A DNA stretch of 64,000 nt. It comes from JAWKIJ01 sp041394325. GTDB lineage: Bacteria; Actinomycetota; Acidimicrobiia; Acidimicrobiales; Microtrichaceae. Below, in pieces: positions 36,881 through 45,832 of this stretch; the first letter of the stretch is position 1; every line of letters begins with the position of its first letter. Below the pieces are notes generated by a model. The model made no database searches and was not told where the DNA came from. It worked only from the letters and a program-made list of their open reading frames with translations. The DNA lies in assembly GCA_041394325.1 (NCBI GenBank), contig JAWKIJ010000001.1:434001-498000 (forward strand), in the 5' to 3' direction. The position numbers were made by a program, and so were the translations under genes.

Positions 36881-38149
36881 GTGGTGGATCGTCGTGGGTT
36901 CTTGAGAGGTTCCATCGCCGCGGCCGGTACGGTCGGCCTCGGCGGTTCCGGATGGGTCCGGGGGTGCGGTGTCGCTCCCGACCCGGCGTCGTCGGCAGGG
37001 CCGGCGGGCGAGGCGGGCATCGACCACATCGTGGTCGTGATGATGGAGAACCGCTCCTTCGACCACTTCCTGGGCTGGCTCCCCGGAGCGGATGGCCGCC
37101 AGGCGGGCCTTTCGTTCACCGACTCGGACGGTGTCAGCCACCCCACCCACCGTCTGAGGACCTATGCGAGTTGCGAGTGGGCCGATCCCAGCCACTCCTA
37201 CAGCGGTGGCCGCACCCAGTACAACGAGGGACGCAACGACGGCTTCCTGCGTACCGGGCCGGACACGTTCCCCATCGGCTACTACGAACAGGACGACCTG
37301 TACTTCTGGGGGCGGGCGGCGCCGGCGTGGACGGTGTGCGACCACTACTTCGCCGCGACCATGAGCTCGACGTTCCCCAACCGCTTCTACCAGCACGCCG
37401 GGCAGTCCGACCGCTCGCACAACACCTTGGACATCTCGTCGCTCCCCACCATCTGGGACCGGCTGCTCGAGAAGGGCCTGGCGTGCCGCTACTACTACTC
37501 CGACGCGCCCTTCCTCGCGCTGTGGGGCATCCGCTTCGCACCCATCATGCGCTCGATCGACGGCTTCCTCGCCGACTGCCGGAACGGCCGGCTGCCCAAC
37601 GTCTCCTTCGTCGACCCGCGGTTCCTTCTGCCACCGCTGGGCAACTCGGGGGACTACCACCCACCCAGCGACATCCGCGCCGCCGACGCGTTCCTCCACA
37701 TGGTCTACGAGGCGGTCACGTCGAGCCCCAACTGGGACCGCACCGTGATGGTGGTCAACTTCGACGAGTGGGGCGGCTTCTACGACCACGTTCCGCCGAG
37801 CGAGGCACCCGACTCCAACCCGGAACTGGCGTTGCGCGGCTTCCGCGTACCGTGCATGGTCGCGTCGCCATTCGCCCGGCGGGGCCACGTGGCCCACGAC
37901 GTGTACGACCACACGTCGGTGCTGAAGATGATCGAGTGGGCCTGGGACCTCGAACCGTTGGCACCCCGTGACGCCGCGGCCAACAATCTCGCCGACGTGT
38001 TGGACCTGGGCTCGCGGCCCGATCTCGGCGCGCCCCGCTGGGACGCCCCACCGGCCGCCACCGACGCCGACTGTACCCCGTTCCTGGTGGCGAGCCTCCA
38101 GGAGAAGCTCCGGGACCTGGGTCGGTCGCTCGGGCTCCCCACCGCGTAA
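36881..38149 (+). CDS. Tat-exported phospholipase C/acid phosphatase-family phosphoesterase
   Basis: 422 residues. The N-terminus DRRGFLRG is a twin-arginine signal, followed by a hydrophobic stretch. The phosphoesterase (AcpA/PLC) domain has IDHIVVVMMENRSFDHFLGW (metal Asp, Glu, Asn), THRLRTYASC.., MSSTFPNRFYQHAG, VNFDEWGGFYDHVPP and SPFARRGHV. Cleaves phosphodiesters or monoesters of lipids outside the membrane; the exact substrate is not readable. GTG at 36881 or 36884. Divergent from the KstR-like operon and shares its operator region. Confidence 0.9.
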   Translation: MVDRRGFLRGSIAAAGTVGLGGSGWVRGCGVAPDPASSAGPAGEAGIDHIVVVMMENRSFDHFLGWLPGADGRQAGLSFTDSDGVSHPTHRLRTYASCEWADPSHSYSGGRTQYNEGRNDGFLRTGPDTFPIGYYEQDDLYFWGRAAPAWTVCDHYFAATMSSTFPNRFYQHAGQSDRSHNTLDISSLPTIWDRLLEKGLACRYYYSDAPFLALWGIRFAPIMRSIDGFLADCRNGRLPNVSFVDPRFLLPPLGNSGDYHPPSDIRAADAFLHMVYEAVTSSPNWDRTVMVVNFDEWGGFYDHVPPSEAPDSNPELALRGFRVPCMVASPFARRGHVAHDVYDHTSVLKMIEWAWDLEPLAPRDAAANNLADVLDLGSRPDLGAPRWDAPPAATDADCTPFLVASLQEKLRDLGRSLGLPTA

Positions 38150-38190
38150 CGGACGCGGGCCGACTCCACCGCGCCGCGCCTCGTCCCTCC

Positions 38191-39507
38191 TCAGGAACGG
38201 GTCGACCAGCCGTCCCGGATCGGGCCGAGCGAATCGACGAGTTCGTCGAGCACGCCGAGGTCGACACCCACGTCGTCGACCGTCACGCCGAGGTGCGTCG
38301 CGGCGAACCCGGCGCGACACCGTTCGACGTGGTCCGCGGGATCGGTCGATCCGCCACCCCATCGTTGCAATGACACGGCGACTCCGAGCCGCTGCGCGCA
38401 CGCCGCCAGGCGGTTCGGAAGCGATTCGGGATCGCCGTCGAGGCCGAAGCCGCCGTCGACCACGCCGATGCACGGCCGTCCGGCCAGACCGCACACGATC
38501 GCCGCGGCCAGGGCAAACCCCTCCGTCGGCACCGGCGGAACGACGATCGAACCGGCGACGCCGGTGGGAAACGTGCGGGCCAACACGAAACCGGCATGGC
38601 CCGCGTCGGCGACGACCACCGCCCCGTCGGGAGCGGCTCCGGCGAGCTGCAGCGCCGCGCGCGGCCCGGTGACCGCACCGCGGTCGCGTTCGTAGTGCGG
38701 GGTGACGATGTCGGCGATGCGGTCGTAGAGCGGCGGCCGGGGAGCCGGTTCGCGATGTGTGCGGGGCCAGTGGTCCAGGAGGTCGCCGGTGGCGTCTGGC
38801 GCGACGTCTTGGACCAGGAGTGCCCGGTTTCGTGCACGAAGGTCCCCGACGGCGACCTCCAGGGGGTCCAGACCGCAGGTGAGCACCATGTCCAGGCCGT
38901 CCAGACCGCAATGGTCGAGGTCGTCGCGTTGCAGGCCGACGGTCCCGTGGTGCAGTGGACTGTCCCAACGGAGCACACCCTTGGCTCCGAAGCTGTTGAG
39001 AACTCCAAACCCGCCGCGCCGTGCGGTCGAGCCCACTGCGCCGGGGTCGACGCGGATCGCGCCCGGTCCCACCACCATCGCGATGCGCATGGATGCAAGG
39101 TCCGCCGAGAGTACCGGTGCCACCTTCGGTGACGACGGGGCCGACTCGGCCGCGTCGAGGAGCGCCTGCGCGGAGAGCTCGGCGTCGAGGTCGAAACGCA
39201 GGTGGAGTGCGACCGTGGTCGGCACCTCCACCGCCGCTACGGCCGCCAGGGCCGCGGCGAGCTCGTCCAGGCTGTCGACCCCTACCGGAGTCGCGGTGCC
39301 ACCCGGTTGGGACGACAGGTGCAACACGTCACCGGTCAACCGGGCGACGCCGACACCACCCAGCGTCCGACCCTCCGCGTCGGCCAGTAGCGCTGCCGTC
39401 TCGTCATCGACCTCGATCCGGTCCAGGCTCCCAAGGGCGCGGCCGTACACGCGCTCGGTGCCCGCACGGCGCAACAGCGCGGCGACGCCGTCGATCAGCC
39501 GCGCCAC
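38191..39507 (-). CDS. divergent thiamine-diphosphate-enzyme-like protein (acetolactate-synthase fold)
   Basis: 438 residues, short against about 550 for the family. The N-terminus RLIDGVAALLRRAGTERVYG copies the start of acetolactate-synthase-type enzymes, and the C-terminal half (GAVVVADAGHAGFVLART, EGFALAAAIVCGLAGRPCIGVVDGGFGL) matches the TPP-binding domain. The GDGS...N cofactor motif is altered (VVDGGFGLDGD), and the activating Glu of the first domain is not visible in VYGRALGSLD. Either a specialised subfamily or a non-catalytic relative. It lies 13 nt downstream of the SDR, in the same operon. Confidence 0.6.
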   Translation of the reverse strand: MARLIDGVAALLRRAGTERVYGRALGSLDRIEVDDETAALLADAEGRTLGGVGVARLTGDVLHLSSQPGGTATPVGVDSLDELAAALAAVAAVEVPTTVALHLRFDLDAELSAQALLDAAESAPSSPKVAPVLSADLASMRIAMVVGPGAIRVDPGAVGSTARRGGFGVLNSFGAKGVLRWDSPLHHGTVGLQRDDLDHCGLDGLDMVLTCGLDPLEVAVGDLRARNRALLVQDVAPDATGDLLDHWPRTHREPAPRPPLYDRIADIVTPHYERDRGAVTGPRAALQLAGAAPDGAVVVADAGHAGFVLARTFPTGVAGSIVVPPVPTEGFALAAAIVCGLAGRPCIGVVDGGFGLDGDPESLPNRLAACAQRLGVAVSLQRWGGGSTDPADHVERCRAGFAATHLGVTVDDVGVDLGVLDELVDSLGPIRDGWSTRS

Positions 39508-39520
39508 GGGTCGAACGGGC

Positions 39521-40435
39521 TCAGTAGCGCAGGCCCGGTGCCCGGGTACCGAACACGTCGGTGGCGAGTTGGGTGCCGAGCTTGGTCGCGTCCCAGCGCT
39601 TCTGGCCGTTGTTGATGCTGGGACCGTCGGCCCACGGCTTCATCAGGATGATGTTCTCGGCGACGGCGCGGATGACCTGACCGGTCACGTGGTCGGCCTC
39701 GTCCGATGCCAGCCATGCCACGAGCGGTGAACTGACGGCGGGGTCCATGCGGTTCCACTCGTCGGGCGGAACGTCGTCGGCCTCGATCACGGCGGGCGCG
39801 CCGGGCATGGTGCCGGTGATCCGCGTCGCCGCGGCGGGACCGACGCAGTTGACGGTGACCCCGGCCTTGTACAACTCGAGGCTGAGGGTCTGGGTCATCG
39901 ATGCGATCGCCGCCTTCGCCGACGCGTAGTTGGTCTGACCGAAGTTGCCGGTGAGCCCGGCTCCCGAGGTGGTGTTGATGATCCTGCCGCCGACCTTGGC
40001 GCCGGTTTCCTTGAAGCGCTCGGTCCAGTGGATCGCCGCGTGCTTGCAGGGGCCCCACGTGCCCTTGACGTGCACGTTGAACACGGCGTCGAAGTCGGCC
40101 TCGGACATCTTGACGATGGTGGAGTCGCGCACGATGCCGGCGTTGTTCACGAGGATGTCGAGCCGACCGTAGGTGTCGATCGCCTGTCGGACCATCCGGC
40201 CGGCACCCTCGAAGTCGGCGACGTTCTCGTAGTTGCCGACCGCCTCGCCACCGCGCCCGGTGATGATGTCGACGGTGAGGTCCGCGTCGCGCCCCTCCCC
40301 TTCGCCCGTGACCGACACGCCGAGGTCGTTCACGACGACCTTGGCACCGTGGCGTGCGAGCTCGAGAGCGTGGCCGCGGCCGATGCCGTGACCCGCCCCC
40401 GTGACGATCGCGACCTTGCCATCGAGCAGCCCCAT
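39521..40435 (-). CDS. SDR, peroxisomal multifunctional-enzyme-2 type (3-hydroxyacyl-CoA dehydrogenase-like)
   Basis: 304 residues. Cofactor motif TGAGHGIGRGHAL, VVVNDLGV, NNAGIVRD, catalytic Ser in TTSGAG and YASAK. The long insert with TGEGEGRDADLTVDII and the NDLG motif are typical of the HSD17B4/MFE-2 dehydrogenase group, which oxidises 3-hydroxyacyl-CoA in sterol or fatty acid breakdown. The ATG at 40435 has GGAGG four bases upstream and is preferred to the TTG at 40438. The TCTGACGG palindrome is 22 bp upstream. Confidence 0.88.
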   Translation of the reverse strand: MGLLDGKVAIVTGAGHGIGRGHALELARHGAKVVVNDLGVSVTGEGEGRDADLTVDIITGRGGEAVGNYENVADFEGAGRMVRQAIDTYGRLDILVNNAGIVRDSTIVKMSEADFDAVFNVHVKGTWGPCKHAAIHWTERFKETGAKVGGRIINTTSGAGLTGNFGQTNYASAKAAIASMTQTLSLELYKAGVTVNCVGPAAATRITGTMPGAPAVIEADDVPPDEWNRMDPAVSSPLVAWLASDEADHVTGQVIRAVAENIILMKPWADGPSINNGQKRWDATKLGTQLATDVFGTRAPGLRY

Positions 40436-40765
40436 CAATCCTCCAAGCAGTCGATTTCTGACGGTTCGTCAGATTCTAGGGAACGGCACCGGGCGCGCCG
40501 AAGGCCGCCGAGTCGTCCGTGTCGCCCGAGACGCGGTGGGCCCCCTGTCCGATGGCGGATGGGCCACACGGACGTTTGAGCGTCCCGGAGGTGCCGACCA
40601 CTCAAGATCCTCTTCGGCACCCCCGATACCGCTCTGAGCCAAGGCAAAGGGACCCGGACACGGGGAACGGCGGAACCGGGCTCGTCCGGTCGGTGACGGA
40701 GCGAGCATGCGCACAACGTGTGATCGCCTGATCCGACAAAGGCAACTCACCAACAAAGGATCACC
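40436..40765. other. 330-bp divergent intergenic region between SDR and Flp pilin
   Basis: Besides the operator at 40457-40473 it holds one long-loop hairpin (GGTGCCGA at 40590-40597 with TCGGCACC at 40614-40621, 16-nt loop) that could be a leader structure or chance. No protein-coding signal or recognisable riboswitch was seen. The last 30 bp carry the AAAGGA ribosome site of the pilin gene. Confidence 0.45.
40457..40473. promoter_or_regulatory. TCTGACGGnnnGTCAGA palindrome, site 1 (probable TetR-type operator)
   Basis: TCTGACGGTTCGTCAGA, with perfect 6-bp arms TCTGAC/GTCAGA and a constant GG. It lies 22 bp upstream of the SDR start. The same motif occurs at 48557-48573 and 62390-62406, each time just upstream of a catabolic operon. 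Confidence 0.78.
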
Positions 40766-40948
40766 ATGCTCACCAACTTCGAGTTCATCTCCGCCTACCT
40801 CCAGGCCAAGGTCCGCTCCGAGCGTGCCGCCTCCCTCGTGGAGTACGCGCTGCTCGTGGCGCTGATCGCCGTGGTCTGCATCGCAGCGGTCACGACCCTC
40901 GGCAACCGCGCGTCGTCGAACTTCAGCTCGATCTCCTCGAAGATCTGA
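40766..40948 (+). CDS. flp: Flp-type pilin
   Basis: 60 residues. A short leader is followed by ERAASLVEYALLVALIAVVCIAAVTTLG, the Flp/Fap pilin pattern: a prepilin-peptidase site before a hydrophobic helix with Glu at position 5 (cleavage probably before ASLVEY). Builds Tad-type adhesive pili. AAAGGA lies upstream of the ATG. No other tad genes (prepilin peptidase, secretin, ATPase) are in the window, so this is an orphan pilin here. Confidence 0.9.
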   Translation: MLTNFEFISAYLQAKVRSERAASLVEYALLVALIAVVCIAAVTTLGNRASSNFSSISSKI

Positions 40949-40955
40949 GCCGAGC

Positions 40956-41023
40956 GGATCCGGCGCAACCGGATCCGGAGACCACCGATCGAGGCGGTCG
41001 GCCGTGCGACGGTCGGCCGCCTC
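40956..41023 (+). terminator. two GC-rich hairpins between convergent pilin and AMP-ligase-like genes
   Basis: Hairpin 1 pairs GGATCCGG (40956-40963) with CCGGATCC (40969-40976). Hairpin 2 pairs 40991-41004 with 41010-41023 through about 14 positions, allowing G-U pairs. No T-tract follows, but position between convergent genes favours a termination role for the pilin transcript. Confidence 0.5.
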
Positions 41024-41053
41024 GGCGCGTCGCCACAAGGACTCGCCGAGCCT

Positions 41054-42328
41054 TCAGTCCCGTGTCGGGTCGGTGCGGGTGCCGAGGTCGGTCCGGCCGC
41101 GCTCGGCCAGGTCCGTGAAGCCGTCGGCATGCTCGGCGACCTCACCGGTCGAGGCACCGTCGGCGTCGACCTCGGTCACGATCAGGTTCCCCGCCTCGTC
41201 GAGTATCCCGCGGTCGGCCGTGTGCACGCTCACCACTCCGGTCGAGCTCAGACAACGGACGACGATCCGTCCTTCCGTCCCGGCAGCGACCGGGGCGTCG
41301 TCGGGGCCGAGAACCTCCAACTCGACCCCACCTGCCGCGCGACCGTGGGTGGTGGCGAGCACCTCGTCGGAGTCGCTGACCGAGGGCATGGCCACGATGG
41401 GGGCTTCGACGAGGCCGTACCCGCAGAGCAACGGGACGTCGTAGGCCGCGCCGAGCCGGGTGCGCGCCGGTGTGGGCCCCGGCACGTCCGCGCCGACGAA
41501 GGCGCGCAGGTTCCGCAGCGGTGGGACGAGCGAGGCGTGGTGGCCACGGAGCCACATCGTGTCGTAGCGGTCACCTGAGGGCGCAACGGTCACGCCCTCC
41601 CGGTCGAGGGTTTCGAGGGTGTCGTCGCCCACGGTCTCGACCAACACCAGTGACGCACCGCTGGTCAGTGCCGCGGCAAGCCACACGATCCCGCCCAGGT
41701 GCGCGACCGGATCGAGCACGGCGATCCGGTCGCGATGAGTGAGTGCCAGTCGTTCGGCCAGCGTCCGGGCCGCGGTCATCAGTCGCTCGTCGTCGAGGTC
41801 GGCCGACGACGAGCCGGTGGGAAACCGCCAAGAAGGCCTCGGTGGGGCATCCGGGTCGGTGGGGCGCTCGGTGAGGTCGACCAACGACCCCGGATCGCCC
41901 TGGGGCAGCGCGCGGTCGACGAGGAGGACGTCACAGCCACCGACCGAGCTCGCCGCGTCGTACACGGCGAGCTCGTAGTCGTCCTTCCCCAGCAGCGTGG
42001 GCGCGACGACCAGATCAGGCGCCGAACGCATCATGTTGGCCTTGAGGCCGGTTGCCCCGACATCCGGAGTGACGGGGAGGCGGCCGGCACCGATCCGACT
42101 GAGTGCCGCCGGCAGCACGAGGCTGACGATCCAGTTGGGCAGTTGCCACAGCACCAGGCTGTCGGCCGCTACCCCGCAACTGCGGAGACCGGCGGCCGCT
42201 CTGTCGACCTCTTCGGCGAGGTCGCCGAACGTGAGCATCTCGAGGTGCTCGTCGACCACGAACAGGGCATCGGGTGTGGCATCGGCACGACGATCGACGA
42301 GGTCGCACAGCGAGGTGCCCGACAGCAT
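41054..42328 (-). CDS. degenerate AMP-binding (ANL) family protein
   Basis: 424 residues, against about 520-560 for active ligases. The N-terminus (LCDLVDRRADATPDALFVVDE...LTFGDLAEEVDRAAAGL) and core order are those of acyl-CoA synthetases. The P-loop is reduced to WRFPTGSSSADL, the A5 motif reads CGYGLVEAP and A7 reads HTADRGILDEAG. The C-terminal hinge and catalytic Lys domain are missing, so it probably cannot complete the ligase reaction. No frameshift is evident. AGGAG precedes the ATG. It could bind acyl or adenylate ligands, or be decaying. Confidence 0.72.
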   Translation of the reverse strand: MLSGTSLCDLVDRRADATPDALFVVDEHLEMLTFGDLAEEVDRAAAGLRSCGVAADSLVLWQLPNWIVSLVLPAALSRIGAGRLPVTPDVGATGLKANMMRSAPDLVVAPTLLGKDDYELAVYDAASSVGGCDVLLVDRALPQGDPGSLVDLTERPTDPDAPPRPSWRFPTGSSSADLDDERLMTAARTLAERLALTHRDRIAVLDPVAHLGGIVWLAAALTSGASLVLVETVGDDTLETLDREGVTVAPSGDRYDTMWLRGHHASLVPPLRNLRAFVGADVPGPTPARTRLGAAYDVPLLCGYGLVEAPIVAMPSVSDSDEVLATTHGRAAGGVELEVLGPDDAPVAAGTEGRIVVRCLSSTGVVSVHTADRGILDEAGNLIVTEVDADGASTGEVAEHADGFTDLAERGRTDLGTRTDPTRD

Positions 42329-42443
42329 TGCGTTCCGCTCCTGTGGGAAGTCCGGCGGTGTGAGCCCGACGAGCTTAGGAGCCGGGCCGGCGGGCGAGCG
42401 GCGTCGACGGAGACGGGCATGGAGGTGCCGGTCGCGGTGCCCG

Positions 42444-43631
42444 TCAGCCGCCTTCGACGAGCTCGGGGGTGGAGCAGCCCTTCACCTCGAGTAGCGGGTC
42501 GCATCGGACCTGGACCGAGTCACCGATCTTGACGACGTAGCCGTCGGCGGCCGCTTCGCCGATCGGGTGGTCGCTGTGCACGATCTGGGCCCCCGACGCC
42601 AGCGCGCGGTCCCGCTGCGCCGGAACGCCCGGCTTTGCGGGATCGTCGTCGGCCCGCGTGCGCACGAGGTATCCCTCCTTCACCCGTGCCGGGATCGACT
42701 TGTCGTCGGGATCGTTGAGCTTCAGCACGGCACCGTCGGGTTTGCCGTACCCCGAACTGGTGAACATCGCTCGACCCACGAGGCCCGCGTGCCCCTGCAG
42801 GTAGGTGTCGCGAAGCGACTCGTTGTCCATGAAGATCAGGACCCTGCCCCGCGCCTTCGCGAGTGTCGGCCAACCGGTGGTGCTCACCGCGGTGCGCAGG
42901 TCCTTCGCCGATCCGCGCACCTCGTCGGGGGTGATGAGGGCGGACCCCAGCTCTGCGCGCAGCGCCTCGTCGAGGCGATCCAGGGTCGGCGGGTCGAATG
43001 GCAACGGCTTGGTCGCCCCGGGGATCGGAATGCCGTCACTCTTCAATTCGAGGTTGATGACGATCGGGATGTGTCGGGGATTCCGCTTCGACCAGGTGGT
43101 GATCTCCCCGAGGCACGCCTTCAGCGTCTGGCACGTCGAGTGGAAGTCGAGGTCCGCGATGTGCAACACCTTGAAGCCCGGCTCGTCCATGCCCTTCGGG
43201 GCGAAGCTGTCCGGCAGCTTGAGGAGGGTGAGGGCGAAGGGGTGTGAGTACAGGCCCCCTTCGGGATCGGCGTAGACGTCGAGCTCGAAGGTGCGGATGC
43301 CGCGGTCGAGCTGGTCGGTGAGCGGGGCGTGGGTGTAGTCGAGCGCAGCGGGGTCGCCGAACTGCTCCTTCAGCGACGGTACGGCGTTCACGAAGCCCTC
43401 CAACGCCGTCATGATCTCCGGTGCGGGTGCGACGTGGTAGCTGTTGTGCGATCCGACGAGTTGGATCTGGTTGAGCCGGACCGTGTCCTCTACCCCGACG
43501 GCCGACGTGGTGGTGGACCGCTCCGACGTCGAATCATCGTTCGAACACGCAACCGTGGCGACGACCACGGCCATGGCGACGATCAACACCGAGGTGGTAC
43601 GCCCACGTCGTGACCGGTTCCGCTGCCTCAT
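42444..43631 (-). CDS. lipoprotein, Ca2+-dependent phosphoinositide phospholipase C-like
   Basis: 395 residues. The lipoprotein signal ends in VATVAC. The TIM-barrel PI-PLC pattern follows: NQIQLVGSHNSYHVAP (catalytic His), DYTHAPLTDQLDRGIRTFELDVY, HIADLDFHSTCQTLKACL and PIVINLELKSD. It resembles the bacterial PI-PLC-C1 group. Probably cleaves phosphatidylinositol or a related lipid on the cell surface; actinobacteria contain such lipids, but the true substrate is unknown. The ATG at 43631 has GGAGAGGGG upstream and starts the signal peptide. Confidence 0.82.
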   Translation of the reverse strand: MRQRNRSRRGRTTSVLIVAMAVVVATVACSNDDSTSERSTTTSAVGVEDTVRLNQIQLVGSHNSYHVAPAPEIMTALEGFVNAVPSLKEQFGDPAALDYTHAPLTDQLDRGIRTFELDVYADPEGGLYSHPFALTLLKLPDSFAPKGMDEPGFKVLHIADLDFHSTCQTLKACLGEITTWSKRNPRHIPIVINLELKSDGIPIPGATKPLPFDPPTLDRLDEALRAELGSALITPDEVRGSAKDLRTAVSTTGWPTLAKARGRVLIFMDNESLRDTYLQGHAGLVGRAMFTSSGYGKPDGAVLKLNDPDDKSIPARVKEGYLVRTRADDDPAKPGVPAQRDRALASGAQIVHSDHPIGEAAADGYVVKIGDSVQVRCDPLLEVKGCSTPELVEGG

Positions 43632-43771
43632 CGACCCCTCTCCCCTCGCGCTGAGACGTCCGCGCCCCACCGTCGGCATGTTAGGACCGCCCCGGGTTCG
43701 GCCCACCGGTCCGAGGTGCGACCATGTCCGGGCGCGGGTCCGGCCGGCCGCGGCGACGATCGACGCCGTGG

Positions 43772-44716
43772 CTACTTCACCGCGACCGGGGCGACCGGGG
43801 CGGAGGTGGCGCCGACGAGGGGTTCAGGGGTTGCAACGAGCAGGAACTCGGCGACGCCGTCCGCCGCGCAGTCCGCGGCAAGCTCCTCGAAGTTCCAGTT
43901 CTGCCCCTGCAGTAGACCCATGTCGCGGAGCTGGACCATGTGCACACAGCACAGGTCGTCCCAGTTGCCCGACTCGGGCGGCATGACCTCGTAGGTATAG
44001 GAGTCGATGAAGGCACCGGCCACGTCGTGGCGCGACATCCACTCGACACAGGAGAACCCGAAGCCGACCGTCTGCCACTCGACCCCGACGGCGTAGCGTT
44101 GCCGTTCCCCGTCGAGATACCAGCCGATGTCGCCGGTGCGCACGCAGATCACGTCACCGGACTGCACACTCAGACCGGTCCGTTCGAGCGCGGCGTCGAG
44201 TTCGCTCGCCGTCACGGCATGGCCCGGTTCGACCCGGTCCACGCCGTGGAGCGCCGCGACGTCCAGGAGGATCCCACGGGTGACGACCGCGGGAAGGCGC
44301 TCTGCCCCGCACCAGGTGGCACCGTTGTGGGCCCCGATCGCGGACTGTGGCCGGTTGTTGTAGAGCAGCCCGTCGTAGCTGATGTGACTGAGGGCGTCGA
44401 TGTGGGTGCCTGCGCAGGTGGACATCGTGACGAGATCGTCACATCCCTCCCAGATTCCCGGCGCCATCTTGTCGCGCTCGTTCATCGAGGTGAACGTGAG
44501 GATCGGGTTGAATCGCCCTGCCGGCTGGCCGACCTGCACGCCCTCGGCCCGAAGGTCCACCGCGAGGTCGAAACGTCGTCCGGTCCGCACGCACCCGGCC
44601 CTCGCCGCGGACTCGGGTGTGAGGAGGTTGCCGCAGCCCAACTGGTCGTCGTCGCCCCAGCGCCCCCAGTTGGACACCCGCGCCGCGGTCTCGAGCACCT
44701 CCGGTGAAACGGCCAC
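43772..44716 (-). CDS. cyclase family protein (kynurenine-formamidase-like)
   Basis: 314 residues. Metal and catalytic motif TCAGTHIDALSH (HxGTHxDxxxH type), then GILLDVAAL and SGDVICVRTG. This family hydrolyses cyclic or N-formyl amides and lactones using a metal. Last gene of an operon with amidohydrolase, aldehyde and alcohol dehydrogenases, so a ring-opening or hydrolysis step in the same pathway is likely. GTG start 13 nt after the alcohol dehydrogenase stop. Confidence 0.85.
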   Translation of the reverse strand: MAVSPEVLETAARVSNWGRWGDDDQLGCGNLLTPESAARAGCVRTGRRFDLAVDLRAEGVQVGQPAGRFNPILTFTSMNERDKMAPGIWEGCDDLVTMSTCAGTHIDALSHISYDGLLYNNRPQSAIGAHNGATWCGAERLPAVVTRGILLDVAALHGVDRVEPGHAVTASELDAALERTGLSVQSGDVICVRTGDIGWYLDGERQRYAVGVEWQTVGFGFSCVEWMSRHDVAGAFIDSYTYEVMPPESGNWDDLCCVHMVQLRDMGLLQGQNWNFEELAADCAADGVAEFLLVATPEPLVGATSAPVAPVAVK

Positions 44717-44729
44717 GGCAGCCTGCCGT

Positions 44730-45812
44730 TCAGACGAGGGTGAGCACGCCGCGGGCGAGCTTCCCCTGGTGCAACTCGTCGAGGGCCGAACCGAAGTCCT
44801 CCAACGGATAGGTCCGGCTGACCAGCTCGTCGAGCTTCAGGCGGCCGGCCTGATAGAGGCGCACCATCAGCGGGATGTCGTACTGAGGGCGGGCGGAACC
44901 GTAACGACATCCCATGATGGTCTTGTCGTTGTACATCGTGTTGACCACGAAGCTCGCTTCGCTGCCCATCCTGGGGACACCCAACATGACGACGGTGCCG
45001 CCCCAGTCCAGCATCTCGGTGGCGGCGGTGATGAGCGGGGTCGCGCCGACGCATTCGAACACGTAGTCGACGCCCAGCGGGCAGACCTCCTTGACCGCTG
45101 CGACGAGGTCGAACTCGGGGCCGTCGGAGCAGACGAAGTGGGTCGCGCCGAACTCCCGGGCGAAGGACTCCTTGGCGGGGTTGGTGTCGACGGCGATGAT
45201 CGGCAGGGCACCCGACAGGGCGGCCCCCTGGATGGCGTTGAGGCCGATCCCGCCGACGCCGATCACGACCACCGATTCGCCCTGTGCGACCTTCGCCCGA
45301 TTGAGTACCGCGCCGACACCGGTGAGCACGCCGCATCCGATGAGCGACGCGGAGGTGAGCGGGATGTCGTCGGGGATCCTCACCGCCTGGGTGGCCTTGA
45401 CCACGGTCTCCTCGCAGAACACTCCGAGGTTCGCGAACTGGAACACCTTGGTGGCCTGGCCCTCGCCGCAGGTGAAGGGGCGGCTCAACTTGCCGAGGGA
45501 CTGCCGACAGAACGTCGGCTTGCCGCGGTCGCACTGCGCGCACTGCCCGCAGTTGCCGAGCGTCGAGAGCACCACGTGATCGCCGACCGCGACGTTCGTG
45601 ACGTCGTCGGCGACCTGGGTGACCACTCCCGCACCCTCGTGGCCGAGCACCACGGGCGGGGGAAAGGCGATGGTGCCGTTGAGCACCGAGACATCGCTGT
45701 GGCACAACCCCGCAGCCTCGATACGGACCCGGACCTCGCCGCCTCGAAGGTCGCGCAGAGCGAGGTCGGTGGCGACCGCCGCCTCGGATCCGTCCCAGAC
45801 GATTCCCCTCAT
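44730..45812 (-). CDS. zinc-dependent alcohol dehydrogenase (medium chain)
   Basis: 360 residues. Catalytic zinc: GLCHSD and GHEGAGVV. Structural zinc Cys cluster: GNCGQCAQCDRGKPTFC. Nucleotide fold: VVVIGVGGIGLNAIQGA with acidic VDTNPAK, suggesting NAD(H). Resembles actinobacterial class III/NDMA-dependent-type alcohol dehydrogenases. It may feed the neighbouring aldehyde dehydrogenase (alcohol to aldehyde to acid). 20 nt from the aldehyde dehydrogenase. Confidence 0.92.
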   Translation of the reverse strand: MRGIVWDGSEAAVATDLALRDLRGGEVRVRIEAAGLCHSDVSVLNGTIAFPPPVVLGHEGAGVVTQVADDVTNVAVGDHVVLSTLGNCGQCAQCDRGKPTFCRQSLGKLSRPFTCGEGQATKVFQFANLGVFCEETVVKATQAVRIPDDIPLTSASLIGCGVLTGVGAVLNRAKVAQGESVVVIGVGGIGLNAIQGAALSGALPIIAVDTNPAKESFAREFGATHFVCSDGPEFDLVAAVKEVCPLGVDYVFECVGATPLITAATEMLDWGGTVVMLGVPRMGSEASFVVNTMYNDKTIMGCRYGSARPQYDIPLMVRLYQAGRLKLDELVSRTYPLEDFGSALDELHQGKLARGVLTLV

Positions 45813-45832
45813 GAATTCCTCTCCTGCTCCGC

